From Knoxdaviesia capensis (taxonomy: Eukaryota; Ascomycota; Sordariomycetes; Microascales; Gondwanamycetaceae): 64,000 bases of DNA. The DNA is taken from the NCBI GenBank assembly GCA_001510575.1, contig LNGK01000004.1, forward strand, positions 2,350,579-2,414,578, written 5' to 3'. The notes under the pieces were generated by a model. It was given only the letters and a program-made list of their open reading frames with translations. It did not search any database and had not been told where the DNA came from. This document shows, piece after piece, positions 46,204-57,663 of this stretch; position 1 is the stretch's first letter, and each line of letters starts with the position of its first letter. The translations under genes were made by a program, and so were the position numbers.

Positions 46204-49200
46204 ATGGCGTCGCTGCGCACGGCCGAGCCGTTCCGTGTGCGGCTCAACTACATCGACCACTACCAGACGCGCGCGACGCGGTTCGATCCGATCCTGCGCA
46301 CCGATGTGGCGGCGCACAAGGGGCCCCGCGTGCCGGTGATCCGGGTGTTTGGGGCCACGGAGACCGGGCAGAAGGTGTGCGTGCATGTGCACGGGGCGTT
46401 TCCGTATCTCTATGTGGACTACGATGGGAGTTTGGAGCCCGAAGCCGGTGGGTGATGTATATCCGCGAGTCTCCACCTCGTTCCGGGGACTGGTTCTAAC
46501 CTCTATCTTCCTCTCTCTCTTGCAGTTGGCGCATACATCTACCGCATGCACCTGTCGATCGACCACGCCCTCGCCGTCAGCTTCCGCCGCGACCCGGCAT
46601 CCCCGAGCAGCCGGTTCGTCGCGCGCATCACGACCGTCAAAGCCGTGCCGTTCTACGGCTACCACGTCGGCCACCGCTTCTTCCTCAAGATCTACATGTA
46701 CAGCGCAAGCGTGGTGCCGCGGCTCGCCGACCTGCTGCTGCAGGGCGTGGTGATGCGGCGCAGCTTCCAGCCGTACGAGTCGCACGTGCAGTTCCCCACG
46801 CAGTTCATGACCGACTACAACCTGTTTGGCTGCGCGTACATCGATGTGTCGCACGTGAGCTTCCGCGGCCCCGTGCCGCTGGCGGACTACGCCGACACCG
46901 CCGCCCGCCACCGCTGGCACGGCCAGTCGGTCCCGGCGGCGTGTGTGAGTGGGAGCGGGCTGGACGACTACTTGCTGCCGCGCACGAGCCACTGTGCACT
47001 GGAGGTCGATGTCTGCGTGCACCATATCCTGAACCGCCGGGCGTTGGCCGAACGACACTTGCACCACGACTTTATTGAGCTGCGGACGCCGATGCCGCTG
47101 GATGTCAAGCTGGTGCACAGTCTGGCGTCCCTCTGGGATGATGAAGCCCGACGGCGGCGCGAGCAGCAGCAACTCGCCGGGCCGGATGCTCAGCCGGATA
47201 CCACAAACCCGGAAGCTGTCGAGCCCCGGGAGGCTCTGCTGTCGATGTCGGCCGACCCGCGCGAAGTGGCGCAGTTTGGCTGGGTCCACGAGGAAGAGTT
47301 CCGGGCGCAGCTGCAGCAGATTGTCGAGCGGGAATACCAGAAGCGGTCCGCGGGGGCGGTTGTTGACGGCGGTGGCGGGTTCAGTGTGGAAACGACGGTA
47401 GAGGCGCCTCCAATGACGTTTGAAGAGTTCCTCGGCAAGCCGGTTCCTTTTGCCGAGACTGTGCGCACGGCATCGCAGAGTGTGGAGGATCTGTTTCCGG
47501 CGAACTTGCGGCCGTTGTTAGGGCTGGAGGTGGACGAGGAGGACGAAGTCCCGGACGACGGGGCAGATCACGATATCGTGTCCAGCCAGCAATATCTCGG
47601 GGATGAGACTGCCCCCGGCGATCCGTACCCGGTTTTGAGTGCGGGCTTGTCGAGCCAGTTTGAGGCGGAGGTGGATGAGGCTCGTCTATCGCAGGTTGTT
47701 GAACGGTTCACAGCGGCAGATGAGCTGAGGCTGTCGCAACCGGCTAAGCTACACCCGCACGGCGACGATGAGGAGGATGAGTACGGCGATTTTCCTGAAG
47801 ATCTAGATGATGTGGCACAGTATTTTCCTAACGAGAATGATGAGGTTGACCTAGTGGATATGCCGGATATTCCTCCCCAAACGCCACAAAAGCCGAAGGC
47901 CGCCCCTGAGACTAGTGCCCGCGGGCTGGGTGATGGTCAAGCCGCTCCCAGCGTCTCAACTCCGACCCATCCACACGTGCTAAAGACCCCTTCATCCCGG
48001 AGACATATCCTACACCCTCGAAATGCACTGGAGGATATCGAAGACGACGATGTGTTCAACGCTCCCGGTCTCACACCGACCCGACGCCGGACGGGCGGTT
48101 CAGTCACATCGTCGCCCTCCAAGTTCCTTCTCACTTCAACCCCCACGAAGGGCGACAACACAAAGCTCGATCTCACGCACGCCGTAACGATGATCTCCTC
48201 GCCGTTCCGATTCCTGCGGACCGGGGCCGGCTCCCCCGGAAACACCTCCCCGAGCCCGTCGCAGCGACGACCCCTCCCGCCCGGGGACCTGCACGATGAA
48301 ATTGAAGACGACGGTTTGGTGGTGCCAAGTAAACGCCGGCTGTCGCCCATGCCCCCTCCCAAAAGTCCAAAACGCGCGCGGCTGGCTGACGGGACACCTC
48401 ACAAGCCGGCAACCGATGACACGGAGCTGTGGCTGCGGGATCATGCCAGCATGTTCTCGAGTAGCCTGCCGGAGTCGAGCTCGGAGGTGGTTGCCCGGGC
48501 GGCTGTTGTGGCAACACCGAACGTGCCGGCTTCTCGGAAACGCGGGGTGATGTTCGTCACACCGAAAAAGCCAAGTCCCAATGAGAATCCTCGGGAGACG
48601 GAATCCTCTGCTGTCGATGCCAGCAGCCATGTAAAATCGACTTTCAGAAGCAACATCCCATCGCCAACACCGGTCCCAGCTTCATCTACTCAAGTCTCCA
48701 AACACATCATGCCGTACTCCAGCCAACTATCTTCCTATACCAACGACAGCGTCATCATGTCCAGCAGCCTCAGCGCCGACCCAAGTCCATCCAACTGCTA
48801 CCAGTACGCCATTCCTCCGCCAAGCTTCATCGAAGTGGCCACCACCTTGCAGCGGTTTGGGCTGCCGGATGATATACCTCAGGACCCCTTCTATAGCCGT
48901 GACAAAGATGTGCCCAAGCGCGCACGCGAGGTTGCCGGCCGGGAGTTCCGGCTCGGTGGGAAGGGGCTGCGGTTTCTGCCGAACTTCGACACGAGGGTGC
49001 CGAGGGAATTCGCGTCTCTCCTCTCTTCGGACAGTACTGTGGCTTCAGAATCTGCCGAGGCAACGGGCATTCCGGGGAGTAGCTTGCATTTACCTGAGAG
49101 ACAGCGCCGGCGGATCTGCTCGATCCGCGCCTGGGAAATTGCAGCACCACCTCCCACATTTGACAGGGTGGCGGCGTGGGACCGGAAGCAGCACGGCGAA

Positions 49201-52200
49201 GAAGCAAGATCTGACTTGGGGCGCCGGAACGATGTGCCGCCGTCTCCCGAACCTGTGCGTTCCCAACTGCCGTTCTCGCAGATTGACGGCGGAGCCAACA
49301 TGAAGCTCAAGGTCACTCGCGGAGGTGCACCAGCCGGCCCAGCCGTCACATCCCGGTCGCGCGTGGCGGTGGTAACGGCATCGCAGCGACAAAAGACCTC
49401 CACTGCATCCAGACTGCGCCGCGAAACGCAATATATGAGCACAATGGCGGTCGAGGTGCACGCCGACTCCCGGCAGGACCTGCTGCCGGACCCGCGCGAA
49501 GACTCGGTCCGGGCGATTTTCTGGTGCCTGCAGTCTGGGGATGTGGGCGACGACGACGACAACAACGGTGATGGTGCTGGGCCGGAAGCGAACCGGCAGC
49601 AGCAGAAACAGCCGCCGTCGACCTTCTTCCCCAGTTGGACGAAACTGTCACAGCAGATGCGCGCGGCTGATGGGTCGGTGCTGCGGTGCGGCGTAATTGT
49701 GGTGTCGGATGAAGATCGGGAGGTGGATACCCGCGGTCGCAGTCCGCAGAAACATGATCAGCGCCTCCCGCGGCGTGGACCTGAACAGAACAGCGGGTTC
49801 AATCTTGGAGACCAGGCCCGCCGAGTTGCCGTGGGAGAGGTGGTGCAGGAGCCGACGGAACTGAGTGGTCTTCTGCAGCTTGTGCGTGTGGTGCGCACGC
49901 TCGACCCAGATATCGTAACCGGCTTCGAGGTGCACTCGTCGTCGTGGGGGTACCTTATCGAACGGGCCAAGATGTGCTACAGCCTCGACCTGGTTGAAGA
50001 ACTCGGCCGTATCAAGCCTGGCGGCGATGGTGCACGAATGTCCCGTGTGCGTGACGATGACGATGAGCAGGAGGGTGCTGGAAACACTGATGGCAAGAAG
50101 CCCGTGGCCGGGCCCGGACCGGCGGGGTCTACGTGGGACTCGCACACGACATCGACGGTCCGGATTGTTGGCCGCCACTCCATCAATATCTGGCGGGCCA
50201 TGCGCGGCGAGTTGCATCTGCGGCAGTACACGATGGAACACATTGCGTGGCACCTCCTGCGAGTCCGCGTCCCGTCGTACTCGGCCAAGACACTAACAGA
50301 GTGGTTCACCGGAGGGCCGGAGCGGCGCGGGCCGGGAAAAGCGGGGCGATTGGCCCGGGCGATCCGGCACTACCAATCACGCGTACGGATGGACCTGGCG
50401 ATCCTGGACGCGAGTGAACTGATTGCACGAACATCTGAGCAGGCGCGGCTAGTCGGGATAGACTTCTTCTCGGTGTTCTCGCGCGGCTCGCAGCTAAAGG
50501 TCGAGTCGGTGCTGCTCCGGCTGGCCAAGCCCGAGTCGCTGGTGATGGTGTCGCCCAGCCGGCGGCAGGTGGGCAGCCAGAACGCGCTGGAGTGTCTGCC
50601 GCTGGTGATGGAGCCGCAGAGCGGCATGTACACGAGCCCCGTGGTGGTGCTGGACTTCCAGAGCCTGTACCCGTCGGTAATGATTGCGTACAACTACTGC
50701 TACTCGACGTGCGTGGGGCGGCTGGTCGGCGCGGACGAGCGCAACAAGCTGGGGTTTGCGAACTACCGGCGGCGCGCGGGGCTGCTGGGCCTGCTTCACG
50801 AGCACAACCTCGTCAATATTGCGCCGAACGGCATGGTGTACGTGCGGCCGGCGGTGCGGCGGTCGGTGCTCGGCCGCATGCTCTCGGAGCTGCTCGAGAC
50901 GCGCTTGATGGTCAAATCGGCGATGGGCCGCGCGGCGGGCGCGGGCGACGCGCTGCTCAAGCAGCAGCTCGACCACCGCCAGCTGGCGCTCAAGCTGCTG
51001 GCGAACGTCACGTACGGGTACACGTCGGCGTCGTTCTCGGGGCGCATGCCGTGCGCGGAGATTGCCGACAGTGTGGTGCAGACGGGGCGGGAGACGCTGG
51101 AGCGGGCGATTGCGCTGATCCACGCGACGGCGGCGTGGGGCGCCGAGGTGGTGTACGGCGACACCGACTCGCTGTTTGTGCACCTGCCGGGCCGCACGCG
51201 CGCGCAGGCGTTCGCCGTCGGCGCGGAGATTGCGGCGGCCGTCACCGCGGCCAACCCGCGGCCGCTGAAGCTGAAGCTGGAAAAGGTGTACCAGCCGTGC
51301 ATGCTGGTGGCGAAGAAGCGGTACGTCGGGTACAAGTACGAGAGCGCGGCGCAGCCTACGCCCGACTTTGACGCCAAGGGCATCGAGACTGTGCGGCGCG
51401 ACGGGACCCCTGCCGACCAGCTGATCGAGGAGCGGGTGCTGCGGATTCTCTTCGAGACGGCGGATTTGAGCGCGGTCAAACGGTACTTCACTGCCCAGTG
51501 CGCCAAGATCATGCATGGCCGCGTGTCGGTGCAGGACTTCTGCTTTGCGCGCGAGGTCCGGTTGGGGTCGTACGCCGGGGGGAACAACTCGTCCAGCTCT
51601 TCTGCAGCCCCGTCAGGTCCACCGCCGCCGCCCGGTGCCTTGGTCAGCGCACGGCGAATGTTGGCCGACCCGCGCGCCGAGCCGCAGTACGGCGAGCGCG
51701 TGCTGTACGTAGTGGTCGCGGGTGCGCCGGGCGACCGGCTCGTCGACCGGTGCGTGGCGCCCGAGGTGCTGCTCGCGAACCCGCACCTGCGGCTCGACGC
51801 CGAGTACTACATCACCAAGAACATCATGCCGCCGCTCGACCGGCTGCTGGGCCTCGTCGGCGCGGACATCCGCCGCTGGTACGACGAGATGCCGAAGCTG
51901 CGCCCGCCGCTGCGGCCCGCCACCGCCGCAGCCTCGGGCGCAGGCAGTTCCGGACTGCCGGCGCGCGGGAACATGACGCTGGATGCGTTCCTCACCGTGT
52001 CGACGTGCTCCGTGTGCGCAGTGCGCATCCGCCGCGCCTTCGGCCGCCCGCCGCCGCCGCCCGTCCCCGGCGCCCCGCCCGTCCCGATGGTGTGCAAGCG
52101 CTGCACAGCCGCCGGGCCCGCATCCGCCACCATCCTGTACGCACGGCTGCGGCGGGCTGAGCGCGCGGTCGCGGACGTCGAGGCGCTGTGCCGCCACTGC

Positions 52201-52350
52201 TCGGGCCAGGAGAGCGGGCCGGTGAAGTGCGAGTCGCGGGATTGTCCGGTGTACTACTCGCGCGTGCGCATGGCGGTCAAGCTTGGGGATGTGCGGGCGA
52301 GTACGCGGCCGGTTGTTGAGAAGATCCTGGGGGAGAAGCTTGTTTGGTGA
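46204..52350 (+). CDS. rev3: DNA polymerase zeta catalytic subunit
   Basis: Exons 46,204-46,447 and 46,526-52,350 (78-bp intron) encode 2,022 residues. The N-terminus (FRVRLNYIDHYQ, then VHVHGAFPYLYVDY) is typical of Rev3. A long disordered insert, about 240-840, is Asp/Glu/Ser/Pro-rich. The exonuclease-like domain starts near 1,055 (TMAVEVHADSR). Polymerase motifs are intact: A DFQSLYPS (Asp1458), B KLLANVTYG (1571-1579), C YGDTDS (Asp1627, Asp1629). Two C-terminal cysteine modules follow: CysA C1909/C1912/C1938/C1941, and CysB C1970/C1973/C1983/C1988. In the family CysB holds the 4Fe-4S cluster that docks the accessory subunits. The enzyme extends mismatched ends during error-prone translesion synthesis with Rev7 and Rev1, in the nucleus. 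It is longer than yeast Rev3 (1,504). The ATG at 46,204 is chosen over 46,135 because the conserved region begins at once. Confidence 0.96.
46448..46525 (+). other. rev3: Intron of rev3
   Basis: Donor GTGGGT, pyrimidine-rich 3' end and acceptor TTGCAG; 78 bp. Splicing after the first base of a codon makes Val82 and joins YVDYDGSLEPEA to GAYIYRM, both conserved in Rev3. Confidence 0.92.
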
Positions 52351-52360
52351 TGATTTTGCA

Positions 52361-52415
52361 GGTTAGGGTTAGGGTGCGGAGATTAGGGTTTGGGGTTTAT
52401 GTCGGCTTAGGGTTT
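52361..52415 (+). repeat. Interstitial telomere-like motifs after rev3
   Basis: GGTTAGGGTTAGGGTG at 52,361-52,376, then TTAGGGTTT at 52,383-52,391 and 52,407-52,415. These match TTAGGG telomere units, starting 10 bases after the rev3 stop codon, so they would lie in its 3' untranslated region. Confidence 0.8.
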
Positions 52416-52535
52416 GTCCACGATTATCACGACGCACATGTTCAGACACATATAAAGCGTGAACAAAGTTCATCGCGAGAGTTTCAAATTTTATGAATAT
52501 TTCCTAATAGGCTGAAGCGCCTCTTCAGTACGTCA

Positions 52536-52687
52536 TGCAGAGTTCAGTGTCTTCGTTTGGAGGATACCCGGCCGGCGGCGGCGGATTACTTGGAAAGAGT
52601 CGGATGGCGAGATTGCTCTGGATGATATCCAATCGAAGGGCGGCCAACACGCATACAACCTGCTGGGGTTCTATGAAGACCCTGGAG
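52536..52687 (+). other. Possible orphan or broken exon
   Basis: From an ATG at 52,536 one frame reads MQSSVSSFGGYPAGGGG. From about 52,587 a different frame (+2) looks protein-like (ITWKESDGEIALDDIQ then GFYEDPG) and ends at a consensus donor, GTGAGT at 52,688. This could be the first exon of a small gene carrying a frameshift, or chance. I found no convincing continuation after the next acceptor-like TATGCAG near 52,770. Confidence 0.25.
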
Positions 52688-54669
52688 GTGAGTACTGGTT
52701 AGTATAGATGTGGATGTCCAGAGTCAAACACTCCGGTTTGTGTGTACGCACGGTTTGTGTGTATGCAGGGGGGAGAACAGCCACGCCCAATAGGCCAAGG
52801 AAACGAGATCCAGGGGGAAAAAGAAAACAAAACGGGAACAACGGCAAACAGACGAACATACCAGAAAATGAGTCGGCAAGCAGGCAAACGACCGAATGTT
52901 GGCGAGGATCCTCCAGCACAGACGCAGCCAGGCCCTTTGTACTGACTGACTGCATGCCGTCTGGCTCCGAGACGGAAAGCAGACGGGATAGCCCGAGGCT
53001 TCGATTCGTGAGCTTGCTTCTCATGTGACGTCCACCCAGTGTGTCCGGGATACGGGGTGTGAGCCGGTGTTTGCATCTTCTGACGAGCCTCTCGGATCCG
53101 GCCAGCGGCCTCGACTTCCAACGACCCGGTCGCCCCAAGTTCGTGTATCTTGAAGAACGTCTCCCCGTCGAAACCCCGGCTGCTTCGGCACTTTCAACCC
53201 CCCGACACACCCCGGAACACCGCGTGACATTCCTTGTACCCCTTTCTTCCTTGATCTGAGCCCGAAGAGCCATTGGCGCAAAGATGTGCTCTCTCAGAGC
53301 CGGTTTCCGGAGCATCTTCAGGGGGGCGTTGGCCGAGTCTCTTTGCGCGAGAGTGTCGGCCGAAGGAGCACAAAGCCCGTTTGTCTGCTATCTGGGCGAG
53401 AGGCGGCGGCGCCAGGGGCCTCTGCTTCCCCCGTCTGGACCGGTTTCTTCGGGCACATCACACGGCGGACCGGGGCAAGAACCGGTGGATCACGAGTGTG
53501 CCACATCCCGGCACCGCCGGTCAGTGCACTTGGAGGTGACGTTGATGTGTTGGAAGAAGGCGTTTGCACGGCTCATGTTGACGTCGAGGCAAGTTCGGTG
53601 GTTTGACGGGATATCTTATAGTCTCCCGGTGATATATGTCTCGCGCGGTGATCAGTTCAAGCATCCTCTGTGTCCGATACCCCAGTTCAGAAGCCTGTGA
53701 CAGACCGGCAGGATATAGAGCAGAGGGAGGCCACCACGGCTGTGTTCGTGAGCATTTCGAGATCCCCGCGGCGTGTTAAGCCGAGTACGCCAGCCCAGCC
53801 AAGTGCTGTCTCTGGAGTAGGGCCCACGGCGCAGTCATACTGCTCGGGTTACTCACGCAGAACCCTGGCGCGGCGGTGCTCGAATCGCCCGCCAGTCAAC
53901 CACGCTTTGATCCGGACGACGTTGGCCCGAGGATAGGTGGAGACAGCCACGGTGGGCTGCTCTCGCGGTGTGCAACAGGCTGGACAGCTGCTGACTGGGC
54001 GGTCGCCCGCACCGCAGTCGTAAGTCTTCTGCAGCAACGCTCAAGTCCACCCGGGTCATGGCCGCGCTGGCAAGTTGAGCCTGTGAGCACCGCTGTCAGC
54101 CCCGAACAGCGATTGAAGATGCAGCCGCCGGTATGCGCAGAGGCCACCTGAAACTGCTGTGTCCATACGCGGCGGCTCTTTGGGGCTATCAGCAGGCCGC
54201 AACCCGGCCCAGCAACGTGCGTAGGGGCTATACCGGTCTGCCAGTCGGGACCGCCCGGGTCCCTGGCGCTGGTCGACGACTCGTTACCACCACGGACCGC
54301 CAGCCAGGATCTCTACGGCTTGGGAGAACCAGGAGTCCGGTCTAGACTGGCATCTCCTACGGCTGCAGTCTCTGGATCTGACAGGCTCGGAGGGCTTTCC
54401 CGTGCTTGCAGCCCGAGAGCGAAGCCGACAGCCACTCTCTCTTCTTTGCCGATCTGCCGACATTGCAAATACCCCGAACACATTGGGGCTCAAAGGGCAG
54501 GCAGGCCGACGCGACCACCTGCAGCTGTTCTCTGCCAGGTACACCAGCACGGCAGGTGAGCACGCCAAAACCTGCCGTAAGCAAGCTTTCCCCCGTCGAT
54601 GAGTGCGTCTGGTCCCGATAACCGGAGCACAAGGTCAGCCAGGACTGGGATGTGTTCCGGTCCCGCTGG

Positions 54670-54703
54670 ACACACACACACGCACACACACACCCATACA
54701 CAC
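54670..54703 (+). repeat. (CA)n-type imperfect microsatellite
   Basis: CA repeats with single interruptions (CG and CC units). Confidence 0.85.
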
Positions 54704-56288
54704 CAGAACCGTGCTGGTGGCCTCCTCGGCACGACTTGCCGTCGGCGTTTGCCGAAGTTGCGGTGTATGTGTGTGTGTGTGCCTCTCTCTCTGTCCGTGT
54801 GTGCAACTCCAGCCATGCCACCACGTCGCGAGGAAGCGTATTCCCGTCTCGTATCTCGGTTTTTCTCTTGGGTGAGCTGGCCGTGTAACAACCAACTACC
54901 AACCGGTCTCGTATCCGGCTTGACTGGCATCCCGTGTCTATGTGTAACTCTGGTCAAGTGCACACCGCCAGGTCTCCTAGTCAGTCGTACGAAACGCTAG
55001 GGGGGGGAGAGCCAGACGCTCTCTATGGTGGAAAAACACCCGGCCAGAGACGCCTCCAGCGGCCGCCGTCGATTCCGCCGGGTGGCGGGTCACACGCATG
55101 TGTCGGCCTAGGTGCCAACATATCTCGTGTTGGGAAGGCAGCACAGCTAGTCACGGCGGTGACTCAACAGGGCAGTCCAAACGGGGAAAAGCCCCCCCTC
55201 GCGGTTCCTCAATCCGATAGGCAACGGGAGTGCGCATTCGCGGCCGCCAAGCTTGCATCCAGACTTGTTGGCACGCGTTGTGCAAGGCCAGGGTTCTCCC
55301 TAGACCGTCCCGGGCATTCAAACGTCGTCAGTTCGCTCCCTCTGTGCGCAGGGCTGGTGTTTGAGGTGTCGAGCCCAGAAGCGAGATGGCCGGCACGGTC
55401 AATGGGGGATGGGGCGTGGCAGGAAGGGAGGTTCTATGAGGCTCTAGATCCCCCGAACACGACCGTGGCTGCTGCCTGGGGCTCTGGTTACACGGCCACG
55501 TCTTTCGTTGGGGGGTCTACCATTTTCCGAGGTGGCGGTGTGCGGGTTTGCACGCCCGTGTTGTCTCGGGACGAAGTGACAACGCAGAGCCGGCCACCAG
55601 CCGCTCGGATGCGTCGGCGTCAGAGCCAGTCTGGTGCAGTCGGTAGGACACCCGCAGAGGAGTAGGTCTATGAGTGAGTGTGAGCTGGGAGGACACACGT
55701 TCAACAGCCAGAAGACTGTGAGAAGACGCCGGGCTTTATACGCTGCAGCGACCTGGGCCTGGACCCTGACGGGAATGGGAGGCGGGGCTCGCTCACCTCA
55801 CTGCGCTGGACACTGTTGGCTCGCAGTTTGAACACCAGTCCAACAGCAGACACGTTTGGTTTGCTCCAGCCCGGGAAAACACGGCAGCTCCAAGCGAGAG
55901 TGGCCTCACGGCGAAAAAGGAACGAAAAGGGACGGTGAAACCGCGAAAACGTGAGGCCATTCCCGGATTTGTGGGCCTGCAATCGCGGGTGCAAACGTAT
56001 ACAAGATTACACAAACAGCGGAGCAATTTCAACAAATTTCCGCGGAAACACACGTTCCCGACGGAAGGATATTGCAGGTCCGAAAAGTCCTCAAATCATG
56101 CTCAGACACGTCGGCGAAGCAACCAAAGGGGCGGTCGGGCATTGCACATGTGTCTCTTGGTTCACGGCAGTTGTGCCGTGTGTATCTGCGTGGCAAGTGC
56201 CGGAGTTTGTTTGCTGTCTGTTGGCCTCGCTTGGACTCCCTTGGACTCGTGTGGACAAACTGCCGTGTGTCCTCCAGTCGACGCTCCC

Positions 56289-56313
56289 CCTCTCTCCCTC
56301 TCTCTCTCTCTCT
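56289..56313 (+). repeat. (TC)n microsatellite
   Basis: CT-rich run with an uninterrupted core, about 80 bases upstream of a TATATATA at 56,389. Confidence 0.8.
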
Positions 56314-56388
56314 GCCTCTCTCGTTATCGCTTGGTCTCCTCTCCTCGACTCGCCCGACCTCCACCACACACTCTCTCTCAAGTTTGCC

Positions 56389-56396
56389 TATATATA
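56389..56396 (+). promoter_or_regulatory. TATA-like element without an assigned gene
   Basis: TATATATA followed by a CT-rich stretch (56,397-56,470) and, 130 bases on, an ATG at 56,526. The layout resembles a fungal core promoter, but the frame from that ATG has no domain and its splicing is unclear. It may drive a non-coding transcript across the hairpin region downstream, or be coincidental. Confidence 0.3.
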
Positions 56397-56768
56397 CCCG
56401 CCCTCCTCCCCGCATTTCCCAACTTCGACCTCTCCTTCTTCTTCTTCTCTTTTCTCCCCAGCAGCTCATCTTCTCCGGAGCTTTGCCCCCCTATCCTAGG
56501 GCAGGCTGGTCCTGTGACGGGTGTCATGGCTCCGGAGAATATCCCGTCATTGGTGCGCGTCGTCTCCCCTTTCTCTGCCCTCCTGAGAGCGCCCTCTGGC
56601 GCAGACGACGTGGCTGTGCCGTGGTTCATCCTTTTGTCCGCGGCCAGCACCTGCAGTCCTTTTTATCTTCTTATCTCGCAGGTCACCACACGCGTACACC
56701 ACCCCCCCCGCATTCGGGGTTCCCCCGGTGGCGCGGCTTTCGACGGGATGGCGGCCGGCAACACGCGG

Positions 56769-56792
56769 CCCGCGGTCACTAGAGACCGCGGG
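56769..56792. repeat. GC-rich perfect hairpin
   Basis: CCCGCGGTC (56,769-56,777) and GACCGCGGG (56,784-56,792) around a six-base loop. Confidence 0.8.
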
Positions 56793-57000
56793 TTTCCTCC
56801 TTTTGCCCCCCTTCCCTCGTGGGAGGGGGAGAGCGTCTGTTGCTTGCGCCGAGGTGAGTTGCCCGCATTAGAGAGCCGGCCTTTGCTGGTTCGCCCTGCC
56901 CTGCTTGGGACACGAGCCGGTCTCGTGCTCTCTAAGTACACCTGAGAGTCTCCCAGGCAGGGTCTGTACTACACGTTTCCCTTCCCCGCGTGCTGCGCCT

Positions 57001-57041
57001 GTTTTTCCGCCGCGAGACACCTAGAGTTTCGCGCGGAAAAC
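57001..57041. repeat. Near-perfect inverted repeat
   Basis: GTTTTTCCGCCGCGA (57,001-57,015) pairs with TCGCGCGGAAAAC (57,029-57,041), with two one-base bulges and a 13-base loop. Confidence 0.75.
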
Positions 57042-57066
57042 TGCCCCTTCCTTCGTCCTCTCCGCA

Positions 57067-57121
57067 GCCGGCATCGCCGTGGCTCCCCCGGGGGAGGGGG
57101 TGAGCCAATGGCGATGCCGGC
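57067..57121. repeat. Long hairpin overlapping the first minisatellite unit
   Basis: GCCGGCATCGCC (57,067-57,078) is the exact reverse complement of GGCGATGCCGGC (57,110-57,121). Between them GGCTCCCCC and GGGGGTGAGCC can also pair, giving a long interrupted stem. The right arm is the start of the first 15-bp minisatellite unit. Confidence 0.78.
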
Positions 57122-57454
57122 AGTGATTGCTGTCGGGCCTCGCCGCCTGTTGCGGTTGCGATGCCGGCAGTGATATTGGCCGTTCGCTCTGGCCGGGTTG
57201 TCTTGAGGTGATGATGCCGGCAGTGATTTGTCGCGCTGGTGGGCTGTCTTTTGGGCTGACGATGCCGGCAGTGATATTCGCTGCTTCCGGGGTCTGTTGT
57301 GCTTAAAGGTGGTGATGCCGGCAGTGATTCTTCGTTGTGGTGCGTTGCTAAAGGTGACAATGCCGGCAGTGATTGGCTGTGCTGCTGGGGGGAAGCGATG
57401 CCGGCAGTGATATTCGCTGCCGGGTTGCGGGGGGGGTAGCGATGCCGGAGTGAT
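57113..57454 (+). repeat. Dispersed 15-bp minisatellite, eight units
   Basis: GATGCCGGCAGTGAT starts at 57,113, 57,160, 57,213, 57,261, 57,314, 57,359 (first base A), 57,397 and 57,441 (one base deleted). Start-to-start spacing is 38-53 bp, and the 23-38 bp between units differ in sequence. Units 4 and 7 share the extension ATTCGCTGC. The units fall in different reading frames, so they are conserved as DNA or RNA rather than protein. Each unit carries GCCGGC at its centre. Confidence 0.88.
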
Positions 57455-57599
57455 ATGCTCCTGGCTCGGGGTGTGCTGGCCATGAAAAGTCCCCGTGGAA
57501 GCACTGCAGAACCGCGATAGTGAAGGGATGTGGCCTTAGACTCGGGGTATTGATGGAGAGTCCAGTCACGGATGGACATAAGTGAGTGGCCGCTCTGTT

Positions 57600-57663
57600 C
57601 CCCTTTTCCATTTTTCCCCTTTTCCTCTTTTCCCCTTTTCCCCTTTTCCCCTTTTCCCCTTTT
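57600..57663 (+). repeat. (TTTTCCCC)n tandem repeat
   Basis: An 8-bp pyrimidine unit repeated about seven times with slight variation, giving a strand-asymmetric pyrimidine tract. Confidence 0.88.

Noticed and set aside
46186..47289. Antisense open frame of 367 codons in rev3
   Set aside because: Shadow of the rev3 coding strand caused by high GC at third positions. Similar shadows occur at 50,494-51,516.
54934..56945. Overlapping plus-strand frames of 243 and 336 codons
   Set aside because: GC-rich or microsatellite-derived low-complexity translations without domains. They run through hairpins and CT repeats and change character repeatedly.
57113..57454. CRISPR array
   Set aside because: Units of 15 bp are too short, spacers vary from 23 to 38 bp, one unit has a deletion, the genome is eukaryotic, and no cas genes are present.
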